Origin: Paenibacillus sp. BIC5C1
GTDB lineage: Bacteria; Bacillota; Bacilli; Paenibacillales; Paenibacillaceae
Assembly (NCBI RefSeq): GCF_032399705.1
Contig: NZ_CP135922.1
Coordinates: 4,216,001-4,280,000 of the forward strand
Direction: 5' to 3'
Length of the DNA stretch: 64,000 nucleotides
Below, piece by piece: positions 1 through 8,796 of this stretch (positions within the stretch are counted from its first letter, which is position 1; the number at the start of each line of letters is the position of its first letter). A program made the position numbers and the translations under genes. The notes under the pieces were generated by a model. It did not search any database and had not been told where the DNA came from. It saw only the letters and a list, made by a program, of their open reading frames with translations.

Positions 1-537
1 CTTGATCTGTTTGATCAGATTTGCAAACTCTTGCATCCAGAAGGGATCCAGTCCATTCGTCGGCTCATCCATGATCAGCAGCGGAGGCTTGGCCAGCAGA
101 GCCTGGGCAAATAACACACGCTGCCGCATACCTTTGGAAAAGGTCGTGACCCGTTTCTTTTTTTGATCGGCCAAGCCTACCATCGTTAGCACTTCCGTTA
201 CTCGCTCTTTGGGCACTCTCCTAAGCGCCGCCCAGAACTGGAGCACTTCCTCTGCGGTCAAGCCCTGGTTGAAATGATAATCATCGGGCATATACCCGAT
301 CTGTTCCGAATATCGCTTTCGTTCTTTGGACCAGCGCATCTTGTTTATAATGATTTCACCCGAGGTAGGTTGAAGAATACCTGCAAGCATACGCAGAACG
401 GTGCTTTTTCCCGCCCCATTTCCGCCACATAAGGCAAGCACATGACCGGAAGAAACGCGAAAGGATATATCTTCAACGATCTGTTGTTTTTTTATGGATT
501 TACACAATCCAACAATCTCTGCTTCCACGTTATCCAT
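1..537 (-). CDS. nosF: NosF-like ABC transporter ATP-binding protein (3' end beyond window)
   Basis: This is the N-terminal 179 codons of an ABC ATPase; the stop lies beyond the left edge. Walker A (GGNGAGKST, about residues 38-46), an ABC signature (FSKGMRQR) and Walker B followed by the D-loop (LLIMDEPTNGLDP) are all readable. The start ATG lies inside the end of the permease gene, an 8-base overlap that points to translational coupling. In nos clusters NosF energises NosY and works with NosD in maturing the copper centre of N2O reductase at the outer face of the membrane. The family call rests mainly on the nosD-nosL-nosY context; the ATPase alone could belong to any ABC-2 exporter. Confidence 0.8.
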   Translation of the reverse strand, partial: MDNVEAEIVGLCKSIKKQQIVEDISFRVSSGHVLALCGGNGAGKSTVLRMLAGILQPTSGEIIINKMRWSKERKRYSEQIGYMPDDYHFNQGLTAEEVLQFWAALRRVPKERVTEVLTMVGLADQKKKRVTTFSKGMRQRVLFAQALLAKPPLLIMDEPTNGLDPFWMQEFANLIKQIK

Positions 538-1354
538 GAGAACGCCCCCTTTCCCAGATCCCGTAAACTGCCACGATCGAACATGCAATCCACAGCAGGC
601 ATATCCCCATAAAGATCCAGCTCCCGCTGGATGGCTGTACCCAATCTACCCACTGATAATATTCAGGTCCCAGTATCGAGCCCCCTCCAAGTTTGATCAC
701 CACAAACAAACGTACCAGCTCAGCCGGATTGATGAAGGTTAGAACGGTGAGTAAAGGTTTTATCCACTGATAAGGCATGAGACCCAATACGGAGATTAGA
801 AGCGTAGGCCATCCGATCACAGCAAAAAACCAAACGGAGACGGATATCGTTAACGCTTGCCAGCGATTTTTGGATAACGAACCGATAAACAGTGCAATAG
901 TCAGAAATAGCAGCACCAGTCCACAGGAGAAGACCAGAAACAAAAGGTACGTCATAACATCCAAAGGGCTGCCCACCCATCCACTAAGAAGTCCCATCAG
1001 GCCATAACCGAATGTAATGATCGTCATTAATACAACCGACAGACCCAGATATTTGCCAACAATAAAAGACATCGTACCGATAGGGTATGTGGACAACAGC
1101 TGCCAGCTGCCCTCTTCCTTTTCAGAAGTCAATGAGAATGAGCCCAGAAAAAGGGTCATCAGCGGCAACAGATAAAGAATCAGATTTAACATGGAACCTG
1201 TCGTGCCAGAGTATCCTGCTACAAAATTCTGAGAGTTAATGATCAACAAACTCAGGCTAAATACGCAGAAAAGAATCAAAAATGAATATGCCCAAGGGTT
1301 GCGAAATCCCATTTTCATCTCTCGTCGAACGACTTGCAACATATCTCCCATCAT
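530..1354 (-). CDS. nosY: NosY-like ABC-2 permease
   Basis: This 274-residue integral membrane protein has about six hydrophobic segments and a large loop after the first. The architecture fits ABC-2 permeases of the NosY type. It lies between nosL (24 bases upstream) and nosF (8-base overlap), so it is the likely membrane partner of that ATPase. In N2O-reducing organisms NosFY with NosD is needed to build the CuZ centre, probably by moving a sulfur species. That role is known for the family and is inferred here. No N2O reductase structural gene is in the window, so the substrate cannot be confirmed. Confidence 0.8.
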   Translation of the reverse strand: MMGDMLQVVRREMKMGFRNPWAYSFLILFCVFSLSLLIINSQNFVAGYSGTTGSMLNLILYLLPLMTLFLGSFSLTSEKEEGSWQLLSTYPIGTMSFIVGKYLGLSVVLMTIITFGYGLMGLLSGWVGSPLDVMTYLLFLVFSCGLVLLFLTIALFIGSLSKNRWQALTISVSVWFFAVIGWPTLLISVLGLMPYQWIKPLLTVLTFINPAELVRLFVVIKLGGGSILGPEYYQWVDWVQPSSGSWIFMGICLLWIACSIVAVYGIWERGRSHG

Positions 1355-1377
1355 GCATCACCATCTTCTTTGGTCAT

Positions 1378-1953
1378 TTACTTATGGCCTGAATCTTCCG
1401 TTGATTCACTTTCCTCATGTGTTTCTTCATGCATGCCCTCACCCATTCCCTCTTCGGAATGCCCATGTTCACCCATCATATCCATCGTTTCTGTGTTTTG
1501 TTTCCAGTCGTGGGAGGCGAGGTCTTCAGCAGTCATGATCGTTCCCACACCCTGCTCGGCAACAAATGCTTCGGCAGACTGTTTATCCTTGAAATTGAGA
1601 ATGCCGTAAGCCATCGGTGTACGCAGTGAAGTATCATATACATACGTCGCTTTGCTGTACTCAATCCATTCCTTGTCATTATAATCACGAACAAAATCCA
1701 TCCCGATATTATCTGTTCCGTTCTCTTCTTTCCACTGGTGCATACAACCAATGTCATCAAATTTATAATTTTTACCGTCTTTCGTGGTAAGCTGCGTGGC
1801 ATAGGCATCATCTTTCACCTGCATTTTGCAAATGGCACAGATATCCACGTCTTCATTGATGGGCAATGCCTCGTATTTTTTTCCGCAAGCTGTTAATAAC
1901 AGCACCCCAAAGAGAAGCACCATAACTGTTTTCCAATATGTTTTCATTTTCAT
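1378..1953 (-). CDS. nosL: NosL-like copper-chaperone lipoprotein
   Basis: A 191-residue lipoprotein: a basic N-terminus, a hydrophobic stretch and lipobox LLTAC (Cys23) place it on the outer face of the membrane. A C-x2-C-x-M motif (CAICKM, residues 39-44) matches the copper-binding region of NosL, which delivers Cu(I) to N2O reductase. The last 40 residues are rich in His, Met and Glu, which could bind more metal. The start at 1953 is chosen because ATG overlaps the nosD stop as ATGA and a GGGGGGAT ribosome site precedes it; a start at 2022 would hide the signal peptide. Confidence 0.85.
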   Translation of the reverse strand: MKMKTYWKTVMVLLFGVLLLTACGKKYEALPINEDVDICAICKMQVKDDAYATQLTTKDGKNYKFDDIGCMHQWKEENGTDNIGMDFVRDYNDKEWIEYSKATYVYDTSLRTPMAYGILNFKDKQSAEAFVAEQGVGTIMTAEDLASHDWKQNTETMDMMGEHGHSEEGMGEGMHEETHEESESTEDSGHK

Positions 1954-3314
1954 TTTCGTAATCCCCCCATTTTGATCATAATAAAAGTGGCCATGCCCAG
2001 CAAAATGCATCCGATGATCCAAACCCTGGTTGGCTCTTTAACCGCTTGTGTACCTTGTGTACACGACTTCGTCGTCTGTGATTCCGCTTTCATACTCATT
2101 AATGGCGATCTGTCGCTTGTCCACTCTGCCTTCCCTTCCGTAAACAAGTTGCTCATAAAGATCATGCCTGGAGATTGAAAAAAAAGCTGGTAGGCTGAAT
2201 TTCGGTTGACTACTTGCTCATAAAAAGGATTAATCCCATAGGACAGTTCACTGATCCCATCATTGTTCAAATCAAGACCCTGAAAGGAATCCCAGTAATT
2301 TTCCTTCATCTCATTGTTCCGGCTCTCCATCGCTGAAGCTTCAATCACATTCGAAACAAATTGGTTTCCACTAAACTGATTATCCTCTGCAAGCACGAGC
2401 TGAATTCCGATGAAATTCCGAAGCACCGCATTGCCGCGAATTTCATTTCCTGAGGATTCAGCAATGTTCATGCCAACACGATTACCTTCCACGACATTGT
2501 TATGAACCGAGGATTGCTGTACGTCATACAACAAAATCCCTTGTGAATGCACATTTTCGTTCTGTTTGCGAAAGGAATTACCCGATACAACCGTATTCTT
2601 GACGCCCATGACCATGGCTCCGGTACTGTTGTTCTCCCCCACATTGTCCATAACAGAAGAACCATCGATATACATACAATGAATGCCATACCTGGTATGT
2701 AACAGTGTGTTGGCCTTCACCGTAAGATTGCGACTGTTCTCCAGGTAGATACCATCCCGCATACCCGTAATTTTGTTGTCTTCAATGTGGGTACGATGGG
2801 AATTGTACAGATCAATGCCATTCCCCTTTTGACCACTGGAAGCAGACTTCGGTCCAGCCCATGAAATGGTATTGCTATGTATGCGCCCGTCGACGGAGCC
2901 CCGCAGCACAATTCCAAAACTTTGACTCTGAATAACCAGGCCCGTGATCTCTACACGGTCTCCTTCAACCTGAATCGCTGCAGTGGGTTCGTTTGTTAAG
3001 TGTCGTACCGTGAAACCCTGCAAAGTCACTCCTTTTGAACGAATGGTGATTGCGGATTCAGCTTCCGTATTCCATAGCGTTACGGATGAGTCTCCTCGAA
3101 TGGATATATTCTTGTCTATACTTACCGGACCAGAATAAATACCCGGCTCAAGAACTAGCACATCTCCAGATTTAGCATCATCAATGATTGACTGAAGTGG
3201 AATAACGTCTTTGGTTTCAGGAGCAGCGTTTGCAGTGACAAGCGGGTAAGATAGCGGGATCGCCAGTATCCCTATAAACAGCAACATACCCAGGACAATC
3301 CGTCCGTTTAACAT
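1950..3314 (-). CDS. nosD: NosD-like periplasmic copper-centre maturation protein
   Basis: 454 residues with an N-terminal signal segment ending near TANA, then a long run of right-handed beta-helix (CASH/NosD) repeats, visible as recurring N-x-I/V-x-G-N-x turns. One membrane segment lies close to the C-terminus (GCILLGMATFIMI), followed by a basic tail, so the helix should face outwards and be membrane-tethered. NosD partners NosF and NosY in N2O-reductase maturation. Of the tandem ATGs at 3317 and 3314, the second is preferred because it stands five bases from GGAGG. It is the first gene of the nosD-L-Y-F operon. Confidence 0.85.
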   Translation of the reverse strand: MLNGRIVLGMLLFIGILAIPLSYPLVTANAAPETKDVIPLQSIIDDAKSGDVLVLEPGIYSGPVSIDKNISIRGDSSVTLWNTEAESAITIRSKGVTLQGFTVRHLTNEPTAAIQVEGDRVEITGLVIQSQSFGIVLRGSVDGRIHSNTISWAGPKSASSGQKGNGIDLYNSHRTHIEDNKITGMRDGIYLENSRNLTVKANTLLHTRYGIHCMYIDGSSVMDNVGENNSTGAMVMGVKNTVVSGNSFRKQNENVHSQGILLYDVQQSSVHNNVVEGNRVGMNIAESSGNEIRGNAVLRNFIGIQLVLAEDNQFSGNQFVSNVIEASAMESRNNEMKENYWDSFQGLDLNNDGISELSYGINPFYEQVVNRNSAYQLFFQSPGMIFMSNLFTEGKAEWTSDRSPLMSMKAESQTTKSCTQGTQAVKEPTRVWIIGCILLGMATFIMIKMGGLRK

Positions 3315-3500
3315 CATAACCTCCTTTATGAAGCACACTGCTCATAGTGTACATAAAAACAAATTTTTACCATATAGCTCAATCTGGCTATAGGGCTGGA
3401 CGTTTTGTGTCCAAATTGTGAGATCATTGTGGTGAAAAGCAGAGAAAGTGACATCCTCATCCACTTAACAAAAAAAACAGAGAGAACGCTCCTTTATAGT

Positions 3501-3540
3501 AAAAAAAGCTTATTACAGACGATTGTGATCTGTAATAAGC
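3501..3540 (-). terminator. Rho-independent terminator of the regulatory trio
   Basis: An 11-bp perfect stem (3508-3518 pairing with 3530-3540) with an 11-base loop is followed on the minus strand by seven T (3507-3501). The distal arm lies inside the last codons of the NarL-type regulator. It separates the regulators from nosD. Confidence 0.8.
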
Positions 3541-4166
3541 CCTTGCTCCAGCGCATAACGTGTCAGTTGAACACGATTTTGAACCTGCAGTTTTTGCAAA
3601 ATGTTTTTCAAATGATTCTTGACCGTATACTCTGAGATTGTATAATTCACAGCGATTTCTTTGTTGGTCCATCCTGCAGCCACACCATATAGAATATCCT
3701 TTTCCCTTGTCGTTAGTGGAACGTCAGGTTCTTTTTTCTCCGTTAGGGAGACATCCTTCAGGATTTGGTAAGCCACCTCCCGGCTCAATGGAGCTTCTTC
3801 TGTCACGATGGAATGAAGATATGCCAACCACATGGACGGTTCCAGATTTTTGAGCAGATAACCCTGAGCTCCCCGCTTCAACGCTTCCAGAAGGTGGAGT
3901 ACATCATCCGAGACGGTAATCATAACAATTTTCACATAAGGAAAGGCCAGTTTGATCCGCTGTGTTGCTTCGAGACCGTTCATAATCGGCATCTGAATGT
4001 CCATGAGGATTAGATCGGGAAGCCACTGTTCTGTATAATCAATCGCCTGTTGACCGTCCGATACGACGCCAATCACCTCGAAGCCGGGATCCATGGATAA
4101 AATTTCACATATGGCTTCCCTTGCATGAGCGTGATCGTCTACAACAAGTACGCGAGTATGGCTCAT
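3513..4166 (-). CDS. NarL/FixJ-family response regulator
   Basis: 217 residues. The receiver domain has the acidic pair VVDDH near residue 10, the phospho-acceptor Asp56 (LILMDIQMP) and a conserved Lys near residue 107 (YLLKN). A LuxR-type helix-turn-helix follows (about residues 150-210; LTTREKDIL, TVKNHLKNIL). The start overlaps the kinase stop as ATGA, so the two form a coupled pair. It lies directly upstream of nosD but is separated from it by a terminator. Control of nosD is plausible from position only; the inducing signal is not readable from the sequence. Confidence 0.88.
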   Translation of the reverse strand: MSHTRVLVVDDHAHAREAICEILSMDPGFEVIGVVSDGQQAIDYTEQWLPDLILMDIQMPIMNGLEATQRIKLAFPYVKIVMITVSDDVLHLLEALKRGAQGYLLKNLEPSMWLAYLHSIVTEEAPLSREVAYQILKDVSLTEKKEPDVPLTTREKDILYGVAAGWTNKEIAVNYTISEYTVKNHLKNILQKLQVQNRVQLTRYALEQGLITDHNRL

Positions 4167-5008
4167 AACATCTCACCGTCCTTTGAAAATTCGACAACAG
4201 TATACTGCTGCTCCCTACGGATTTGCATGTTAAAGTTCAGCTCATTCATCCGCTCTCTCATGATTTTCAGTCCATATCGATCCTTTCGTTCAAAGGGATT
4301 CATCTCAAATCCTTTTCCATTATCTCGAATCGTGACATTCCAGCACTTCTTGTCTCCGTTTCCCTGAATCCATCCATTGGAAGCAGATGCGTGCTTTTGA
4401 ATATTAAAGAGAGCTTCCCGAATACAAGCGAGCAGTTCTACTTTCTCTTTGTTAGTAAATGCATCCTCCGGGATGCTCCAATCCAGTTCGATTCGCACGG
4501 GGATATCTCTGGCAATTCTTTTAATTTGACCAAGTAGTGTGACCGATTCGTTCATAGCCAAGGCATAGTTAGCATTAGGATCATAGCGCAAGTCGGCAAT
4601 GGCCTGGCGTACATAACGATTGACTTCATGAACCGTTTTTTTGATCGAATACACATCGTCCAGCTGTTGATCCTGCTTGGCCTGTTCCTCCAAACGTCCC
4701 ACTTTCACCGATAATAAAAAAAGGGATTGGGCGATTCCATCATGAAGTTCTTTTGCCAGCTTTTCACGGGATTCAAGCGCGACTTTGGCCGCACGCTCAT
4801 GTTCCAGTTCTTTTTGAATACGTTCCAGGATAAGAAACAGCCGAGTTAACAACGTTATACTCACAACATATACAATGACTGGCGTAAGCCAGTTGCCCAA
4901 ATTCATTGATATATAGGGGAGCAGAAACTGATGTCGTACATATTCCCAGAGACCAACGGTCAAAGTCGGAATGAGCAAGATCATCCACTTGATTTGTTTG
5001 TAAGACAT
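4163..5008 (-). CDS. HisKA_3-type sensor histidine kinase
   Basis: 281 residues. Two N-terminal membrane segments (about residues 8-24 and 40-61) are joined by a short loop and lead into a helical linker. The H-box REKLAKELHDGIAQSL carries the phospho-acceptor His89. The ATPase domain shows an N-box-like stretch (REALFNIQKHA) and a G-box (DNGKGFEM). There is no Cys cluster of the NreB type and no PAS or GAF domain, so sensing probably occurs through the membrane segments. It is coupled to the downstream NarL regulator and begins 30 bases after the OmpR regulator gene. Confidence 0.87.
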   Translation of the reverse strand: MSYKQIKWMILLIPTLTVGLWEYVRHQFLLPYISMNLGNWLTPVIVYVVSITLLTRLFLILERIQKELEHERAAKVALESREKLAKELHDGIAQSLFLLSVKVGRLEEQAKQDQQLDDVYSIKKTVHEVNRYVRQAIADLRYDPNANYALAMNESVTLLGQIKRIARDIPVRIELDWSIPEDAFTNKEKVELLACIREALFNIQKHASASNGWIQGNGDKKCWNVTIRDNGKGFEMNPFERKDRYGLKIMRERMNELNFNMQIRREQQYTVVEFSKDGEML

Positions 5009-5038
5009 ATTCTCCTCCTCTGAACTGCAATATAAGAA

Positions 5039-5767
5039 TCAGTGAGGCAAACGAAGAATATAGCCGAACCCCCACAGGGTGTGAATCAGATCTTCCCGAT
5101 TCGGCACATGCTCGGATAGTTTGTCACGCAAACGTTTCACATGGGTATCCACGGTTCGATAATCGAGATCTTCCTCATGCTCCACTTTCCAAACAATTCT
5201 CAGCAAATCCTGTCTGGAGAATGCGATTTCCGCGTGTGTCGCCAGATGAAAAAGCAAATCAAATTCTTTGGGAGTCATATGAATCTCCTCATCTTCTACT
5301 GTGACTTTTCGGGAAGTAGGCTTGATTAAAATAGAGGAGATCAACACTTCGCTTGCTGAATGGTCTTTTGGTACAGGTTTGATTAATCCGTTATAACGAG
5401 CCATCATGGTTTTGATGCGCAGCACAACTTCCCTCGGACTAAACGGTTTCATGACAAAGTCATCCGCTCCAGCTTTGAAAGCTTCAAGACGATTCCCCTC
5501 TTCTGACTTGGCAGTCAGAAACATGACGGGTATGCTTAAGTTGGTCCGTAGATATTGGCATATTTCAATCCCCTTAATATCGGGGAGAATCCAATCCAGA
5601 ATGATCATGGCATACGAGTCATGATGAAGCTTGCTTAAGGCTTGCCAGCCCAGCGAAGCCTCCTCAACGATAAATTGTTCTTTCTCCAAATACTTTCGAA
5701 GAAGTCCACGGACCCGTTTATCATCATCCACAATCAATATTCTATTTTGCTGCAAGGTCCCGTTCAT
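5039..5767 (-). CDS. OmpR/PhoB-family response regulator (ResD-like)
   Basis: 242 residues: a receiver domain with Asp58 (IILDWILPD) and Lys-containing KPFSPREVVLRI, then a winged-helix DNA-binding domain (about residues 140-240, ending WGFGYILRL). The KPFSPREVVLR block resembles ResD, the respiration regulator of Bacillus, but no ResE-type kinase adjoins it. The next gene is a HisKA_3 kinase, which would normally pair with the NarL regulator further on. A GGAGGTAA ribosome site precedes the ATG. A ResD-like role next to nos genes would make sense but is inference. Confidence 0.85.
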   Translation of the reverse strand: MNGTLQQNRILIVDDDKRVRGLLRKYLEKEQFIVEEASLGWQALSKLHHDSYAMIILDWILPDIKGIEICQYLRTNLSIPVMFLTAKSEEGNRLEAFKAGADDFVMKPFSPREVVLRIKTMMARYNGLIKPVPKDHSASEVLISSILIKPTSRKVTVEDEEIHMTPKEFDLLFHLATHAEIAFSRQDLLRIVWKVEHEEDLDYRTVDTHVKRLRDKLSEHVPNREDLIHTLWGFGYILRLPH

Positions 5768-5876
5768 GGCTTACCTCCAAATCTTTGCGATATTCGGGTC
5801 ATTTTCTTAGTTTCTCATTGTAAAGCCTCAAGCCAGTGAGTGAGCTTGATGTAATCAGCATACCTTCAACGAACTC

Positions 5877-5907
5877 AAAAGGCATGACTCCATGGAGCCA
5901 TGCCTTT
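5877..5907. terminator. Palindromic hairpin, probable bidirectional terminator
   Basis: A 30-base near-perfect palindrome (5878-5907; one G.U-type pair) forms a 13-bp stem with a four-base loop, flanked by AAAA on the left and TTT on the right. It lies 53 bases after the siderophore-binding gene (minus strand) and before the OmpR regulator gene, so it probably ends the former. Confidence 0.65.
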
Positions 5908-5959
5908 AATAATCTATCTCTGAATTGTAGACAATGTATGAACGAGATTATGTTCAGGC

Positions 5960-7042
5960 TTATTTCTTGCCGGTGACGGCTGTTACCACATCGTCGGCAA
6001 CCTTGCCGTCTGCAATTGGGCCCGACATCATCCAATGTCTCGCTGACACTTTGAACACATGGTTTGCCTTTACAGCAGGCATCGTTTTCCATACATGAAG
6101 TTTCTCGACCTCCGTTGCAACGGCACTGTTCTCATTGAACTCTTCTTCCGTGCTAATCGATCCTCCGTAGATGGCAAACACATAATCAGCTCCAATGGAG
6201 GGCAGCTTCTCCAGCGATGTCGTGACTCCCCAATCGTCCTTAGTATCCTTCTGGAATGCTGTAACGCTTTCGTCGGGAATTAACCCCAATTCAGTGTAGA
6301 TAAGTGGAGCGAAGCTCGGAAAGAACACCTGAAGATCCTTGTCCGACGGACGCATGAAGACAACGGTTTTGTCCAGGCCCACAGCCGAAGTGATATCTTC
6401 CTTGGACCGGTTCAGTTTATCAGTATTCGCCTGAAGCACCTCCTGCGCTTTATCTTCAAGGCCAGTTGCCTTGCCGATTTCCACAATGGTTGTCTTCCAA
6501 TCATCCGGTGAATAGGCAACGGTAGGTGCTATCTTGCTCAGTTCCTCGTACGCTTTGTCGTCGATGGCGTTTCGCTGTACGATGATAAGGTCAGGCTGGG
6601 TTGCCAGGATAGCCTCCAGATTCGGATTGAAATCCGCATTTCCAGCGAGGGGGATGTTCAATGCTTTGAGTTGGTCATCCAAGTAATAGCCATCAAAGTC
6701 GTATGCATAAACCATCGGTACGCCCAGGGACAACGTAAGATCCTCAAGACCAAATACGGCAACACGTTTTGGATGCAGCGGAACTTCCGTTTTGCCCATG
6801 GCATGTTCGATGACCTGAGTCTGAGGCTCTTCAGCAGTTTGAGTGACTGCGTCTGCGTTTGTCTTGGACGTTTCTGTTGCGGCTAGCTCCCCTGCTGTAT
6901 TTGTTTTATTTCCGCAGGCAACTAACATAAGTGAAAATACCAACAGCATGAGCATCAAACCTGCAAATCCGCGTTTCCTTCCGTTTGTAGTCTTTTCTAA
7001 ACGACCTCTTCTAAAGAGATCATAATTTTCTGTGTGAGACAT
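5960..7042 (-). CDS. Iron-siderophore ABC transporter substrate-binding lipoprotein
   Basis: 360 residues with an N-terminal membrane segment and lipobox LMLVAC (Cys43), so it is lipid-anchored outside the membrane. The rest fits a FepB/FhuD-type periplasmic-binding fold (HPKRVAVFGLEDLTLSLG near the start, then the NLEAILATQPDLIIVQ segment). The ribosome site GGAGGGG lies five bases before ATG. A Fur box overlaps the expected start of transcription. No permease or ATPase adjoins it, so it must use partners encoded elsewhere. The neighbouring AraC-type gene carries a related binding domain and is the probable activator. The bound siderophore is not known. Confidence 0.88.
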   Translation of the reverse strand: MSHTENYDLFRRGRLEKTTNGRKRGFAGLMLMLLVFSLMLVACGNKTNTAGELAATETSKTNADAVTQTAEEPQTQVIEHAMGKTEVPLHPKRVAVFGLEDLTLSLGVPMVYAYDFDGYYLDDQLKALNIPLAGNADFNPNLEAILATQPDLIIVQRNAIDDKAYEELSKIAPTVAYSPDDWKTTIVEIGKATGLEDKAQEVLQANTDKLNRSKEDITSAVGLDKTVVFMRPSDKDLQVFFPSFAPLIYTELGLIPDESVTAFQKDTKDDWGVTTSLEKLPSIGADYVFAIYGGSISTEEEFNENSAVATEVEKLHVWKTMPAVKANHVFKVSARHWMMSGPIADGKVADDVVTAVTGKK

Positions 7043-7063
7043 GAGTTCCCCTCCGCATTTCTG

Positions 7064-7094
7064 TATTGAGAATGATTATCACATGATGATTATA
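7064..7094 (-). promoter_or_regulatory. Fur box and -10 element of the siderophore-binding gene
   Basis: TGAGAATGATTATCA-type Fur sequence at 7066-7082 lies just downstream (minus strand) of a TATAAT -10 hexamer at 7094-7089, so bound Fur would cover the start of transcription. Confidence 0.8.
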
Positions 7095-7143
7095 CAGATG
7101 TTCTTTGGCGAAGAAAATAGAAGAAGATGTCTACTTTGACCCA

Positions 7144-8754
7144 TTACCGGGCACTAAATAGCAAGTTTACTTCCTGGAGCAGAAGTTCATGCCGATTGGC
7201 TGTATGTTCCAGGATCGGTTCGCTTAACCAATGGCCTCCCTGTGTCAGATAGACGTGGCGGTTTCGTACGGCATGCAGCTGCTTCCAGCTTTCCGCATGT
7301 TGGAGCCTCTCCCACACCATTTGGGAAAGGTGATCCTTCATAACACTAACGATGATGACGTCCGCATCAAATGCGGCAAGCTGTTCGGCTTCTACGTATC
7401 TGGTAAATTCAATCTGTTCCACACCTGAAGCCGGGGCAATCTTCAAATCGTCATAAAATACGGTTCCTGCCCTTCTGCCCCAGATCTGAATGCCCCGGGG
7501 AGACACACTTAATGAGATTAACTTTCCTTGTTGAAACGAATGAGGAAGATGATGAAGAACCGATTCCACTTTTTCCTCATATCGAAGAAGCCATCTTTCA
7601 CCCTCATTCTCACGATCCAAAAAACGAGCCGTTCGCCGCAAATGTTGCCGCCAGTCTTCTCCGTGCCAACTTAGAAACAGCACCGGTGCGATATGCCGCA
7701 GCTTCTCCTTCTCCTCTTCGGGGATCATTTCGTCCAAGGCAACAATCCGGTCTGGCCTGGCCCGCATCAATGCTTTGAGATTGAAATCATAGTCGTGGCT
7801 GAGTGCCACCTTGACGTCATAACGATATTTTCGATGGTAATCATCTGTCCAAAACTGATCAATGGGCGCTGCGAAGGGGATCATCTGCAGGGTCAGCAAA
7901 TGCCCGATATTGGGCCAGCTGTACGCAGCTGTTTTGCATTTCCTGTTCGCAATATATGTACGAGGCGGTAGCCCAACCTGCTTTTTGAATTGGCTGCTGA
8001 AGTAGTGTTGGTCCTTGAAACCTGCCAATAGTGCAACGTCTTTCAGTGGTTGTCCTGTTTCCATCAGACGTTTGGCCTCGTTGGTGCGAATTTCTGCCAG
8101 ATAGTCCATCGAACTCTGACCGAACTTCTCTTTGAATGATCTCATGAAATAATAGCGGCTCATGCCCGCTTCATCGGCCAGGTTCTCGATCGTGATTGTA
8201 TCCTGATAGTGATGCAGCATGTATTCCCGTGCTCTCTCGAGTGCATTCTCGTGCTGGTTCTGCTTCTTGAACAGCAGATGCAGAAGGTCCTGGAAACCCG
8301 CTTGGCTTGCGAAACGATCTGTTGAATCACCCGTATGCCAGTAACCGACAATTTTTTCGCAAAATTGCTGCACCTGTGCATCTGGAAACGTGATCGACCG
8401 ACCAAGCTCGGTCAACAAACTCACAGAGGACTCCTTCTGTCCATCAGATGGAATGATGCCGAAATGAATCCGGTATACGACCTGCTCTCCATCTGTTAAG
8501 TAAACGGTCTCGACTCGTTGTCCTGGTAATACACAATGGGCACTATTCGGAACGAACGGATGCGGTATGCCATCGATGACGATTTTGCCATGACGATTTG
8601 CAGCAACAAGAATGACATGATCTGGTGTTTCTTCGTATACCAAACGATAGGCTTTGTTGACCGAATCCTTGAATACGTTCTTTAACCCATACCATGCGAG
8701 ATCTGCTGCTGTCTGTCCTTCACCCTCCGGGTGATTTTGTTGTACATGTGTCAT
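7144..8754 (-). CDS. AraC-family regulator fused to a siderophore-binding domain (Btr-like)
   Basis: 536 residues with three parts: an N-terminal sensor-like region, an AraC double helix-turn-helix (about residues 170-265; ENLADEAGMSRYYFMRSF and DVALLAGFKDQHYFSSQF), and a C-terminal periplasmic-binding-type domain (about 290-535; PDRIVALDEM, GVEQIEFTRYV). This is the layout of Bacillus Btr, a cytoplasmic activator that senses ferric siderophore and switches on uptake genes. The upstream ATG at 8805 sits inside a Fur box and would make the operator coding, so 8754 is chosen. It probably activates the neighbouring binding-protein gene. Confidence 0.87.
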   Translation of the reverse strand: MTHVQQNHPEGEGQTAADLAWYGLKNVFKDSVNKAYRLVYEETPDHVILVAANRHGKIVIDGIPHPFVPNSAHCVLPGQRVETVYLTDGEQVVYRIHFGIIPSDGQKESSVSLLTELGRSITFPDAQVQQFCEKIVGYWHTGDSTDRFASQAGFQDLLHLLFKKQNQHENALERAREYMLHHYQDTITIENLADEAGMSRYYFMRSFKEKFGQSSMDYLAEIRTNEAKRLMETGQPLKDVALLAGFKDQHYFSSQFKKQVGLPPRTYIANRKCKTAAYSWPNIGHLLTLQMIPFAAPIDQFWTDDYHRKYRYDVKVALSHDYDFNLKALMRARPDRIVALDEMIPEEEKEKLRHIAPVLFLSWHGEDWRQHLRRTARFLDRENEGERWLLRYEEKVESVLHHLPHSFQQGKLISLSVSPRGIQIWGRRAGTVFYDDLKIAPASGVEQIEFTRYVEAEQLAAFDADVIIVSVMKDHLSQMVWERLQHAESWKQLHAVRNRHVYLTQGGHWLSEPILEHTANRHELLLQEVNLLFSAR

Positions 8755-8796
8755 CCTAGCGCATCCCTCTTTTCGAATCTTCTTCAAAATTCTAAA

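Noticed and set aside
1950..3314. Alternative reading of NosD as a secreted pectate lyase
   Set aside because: The beta-helix is shared, but the C-terminal membrane anchor and coupling to nosL, nosY and nosF favour NosD.
3339..3500. Possible FNR or NreC site before nosD
   Set aside because: TTGTGA occurs, but the second half-site does not match; no defensible operator was found.
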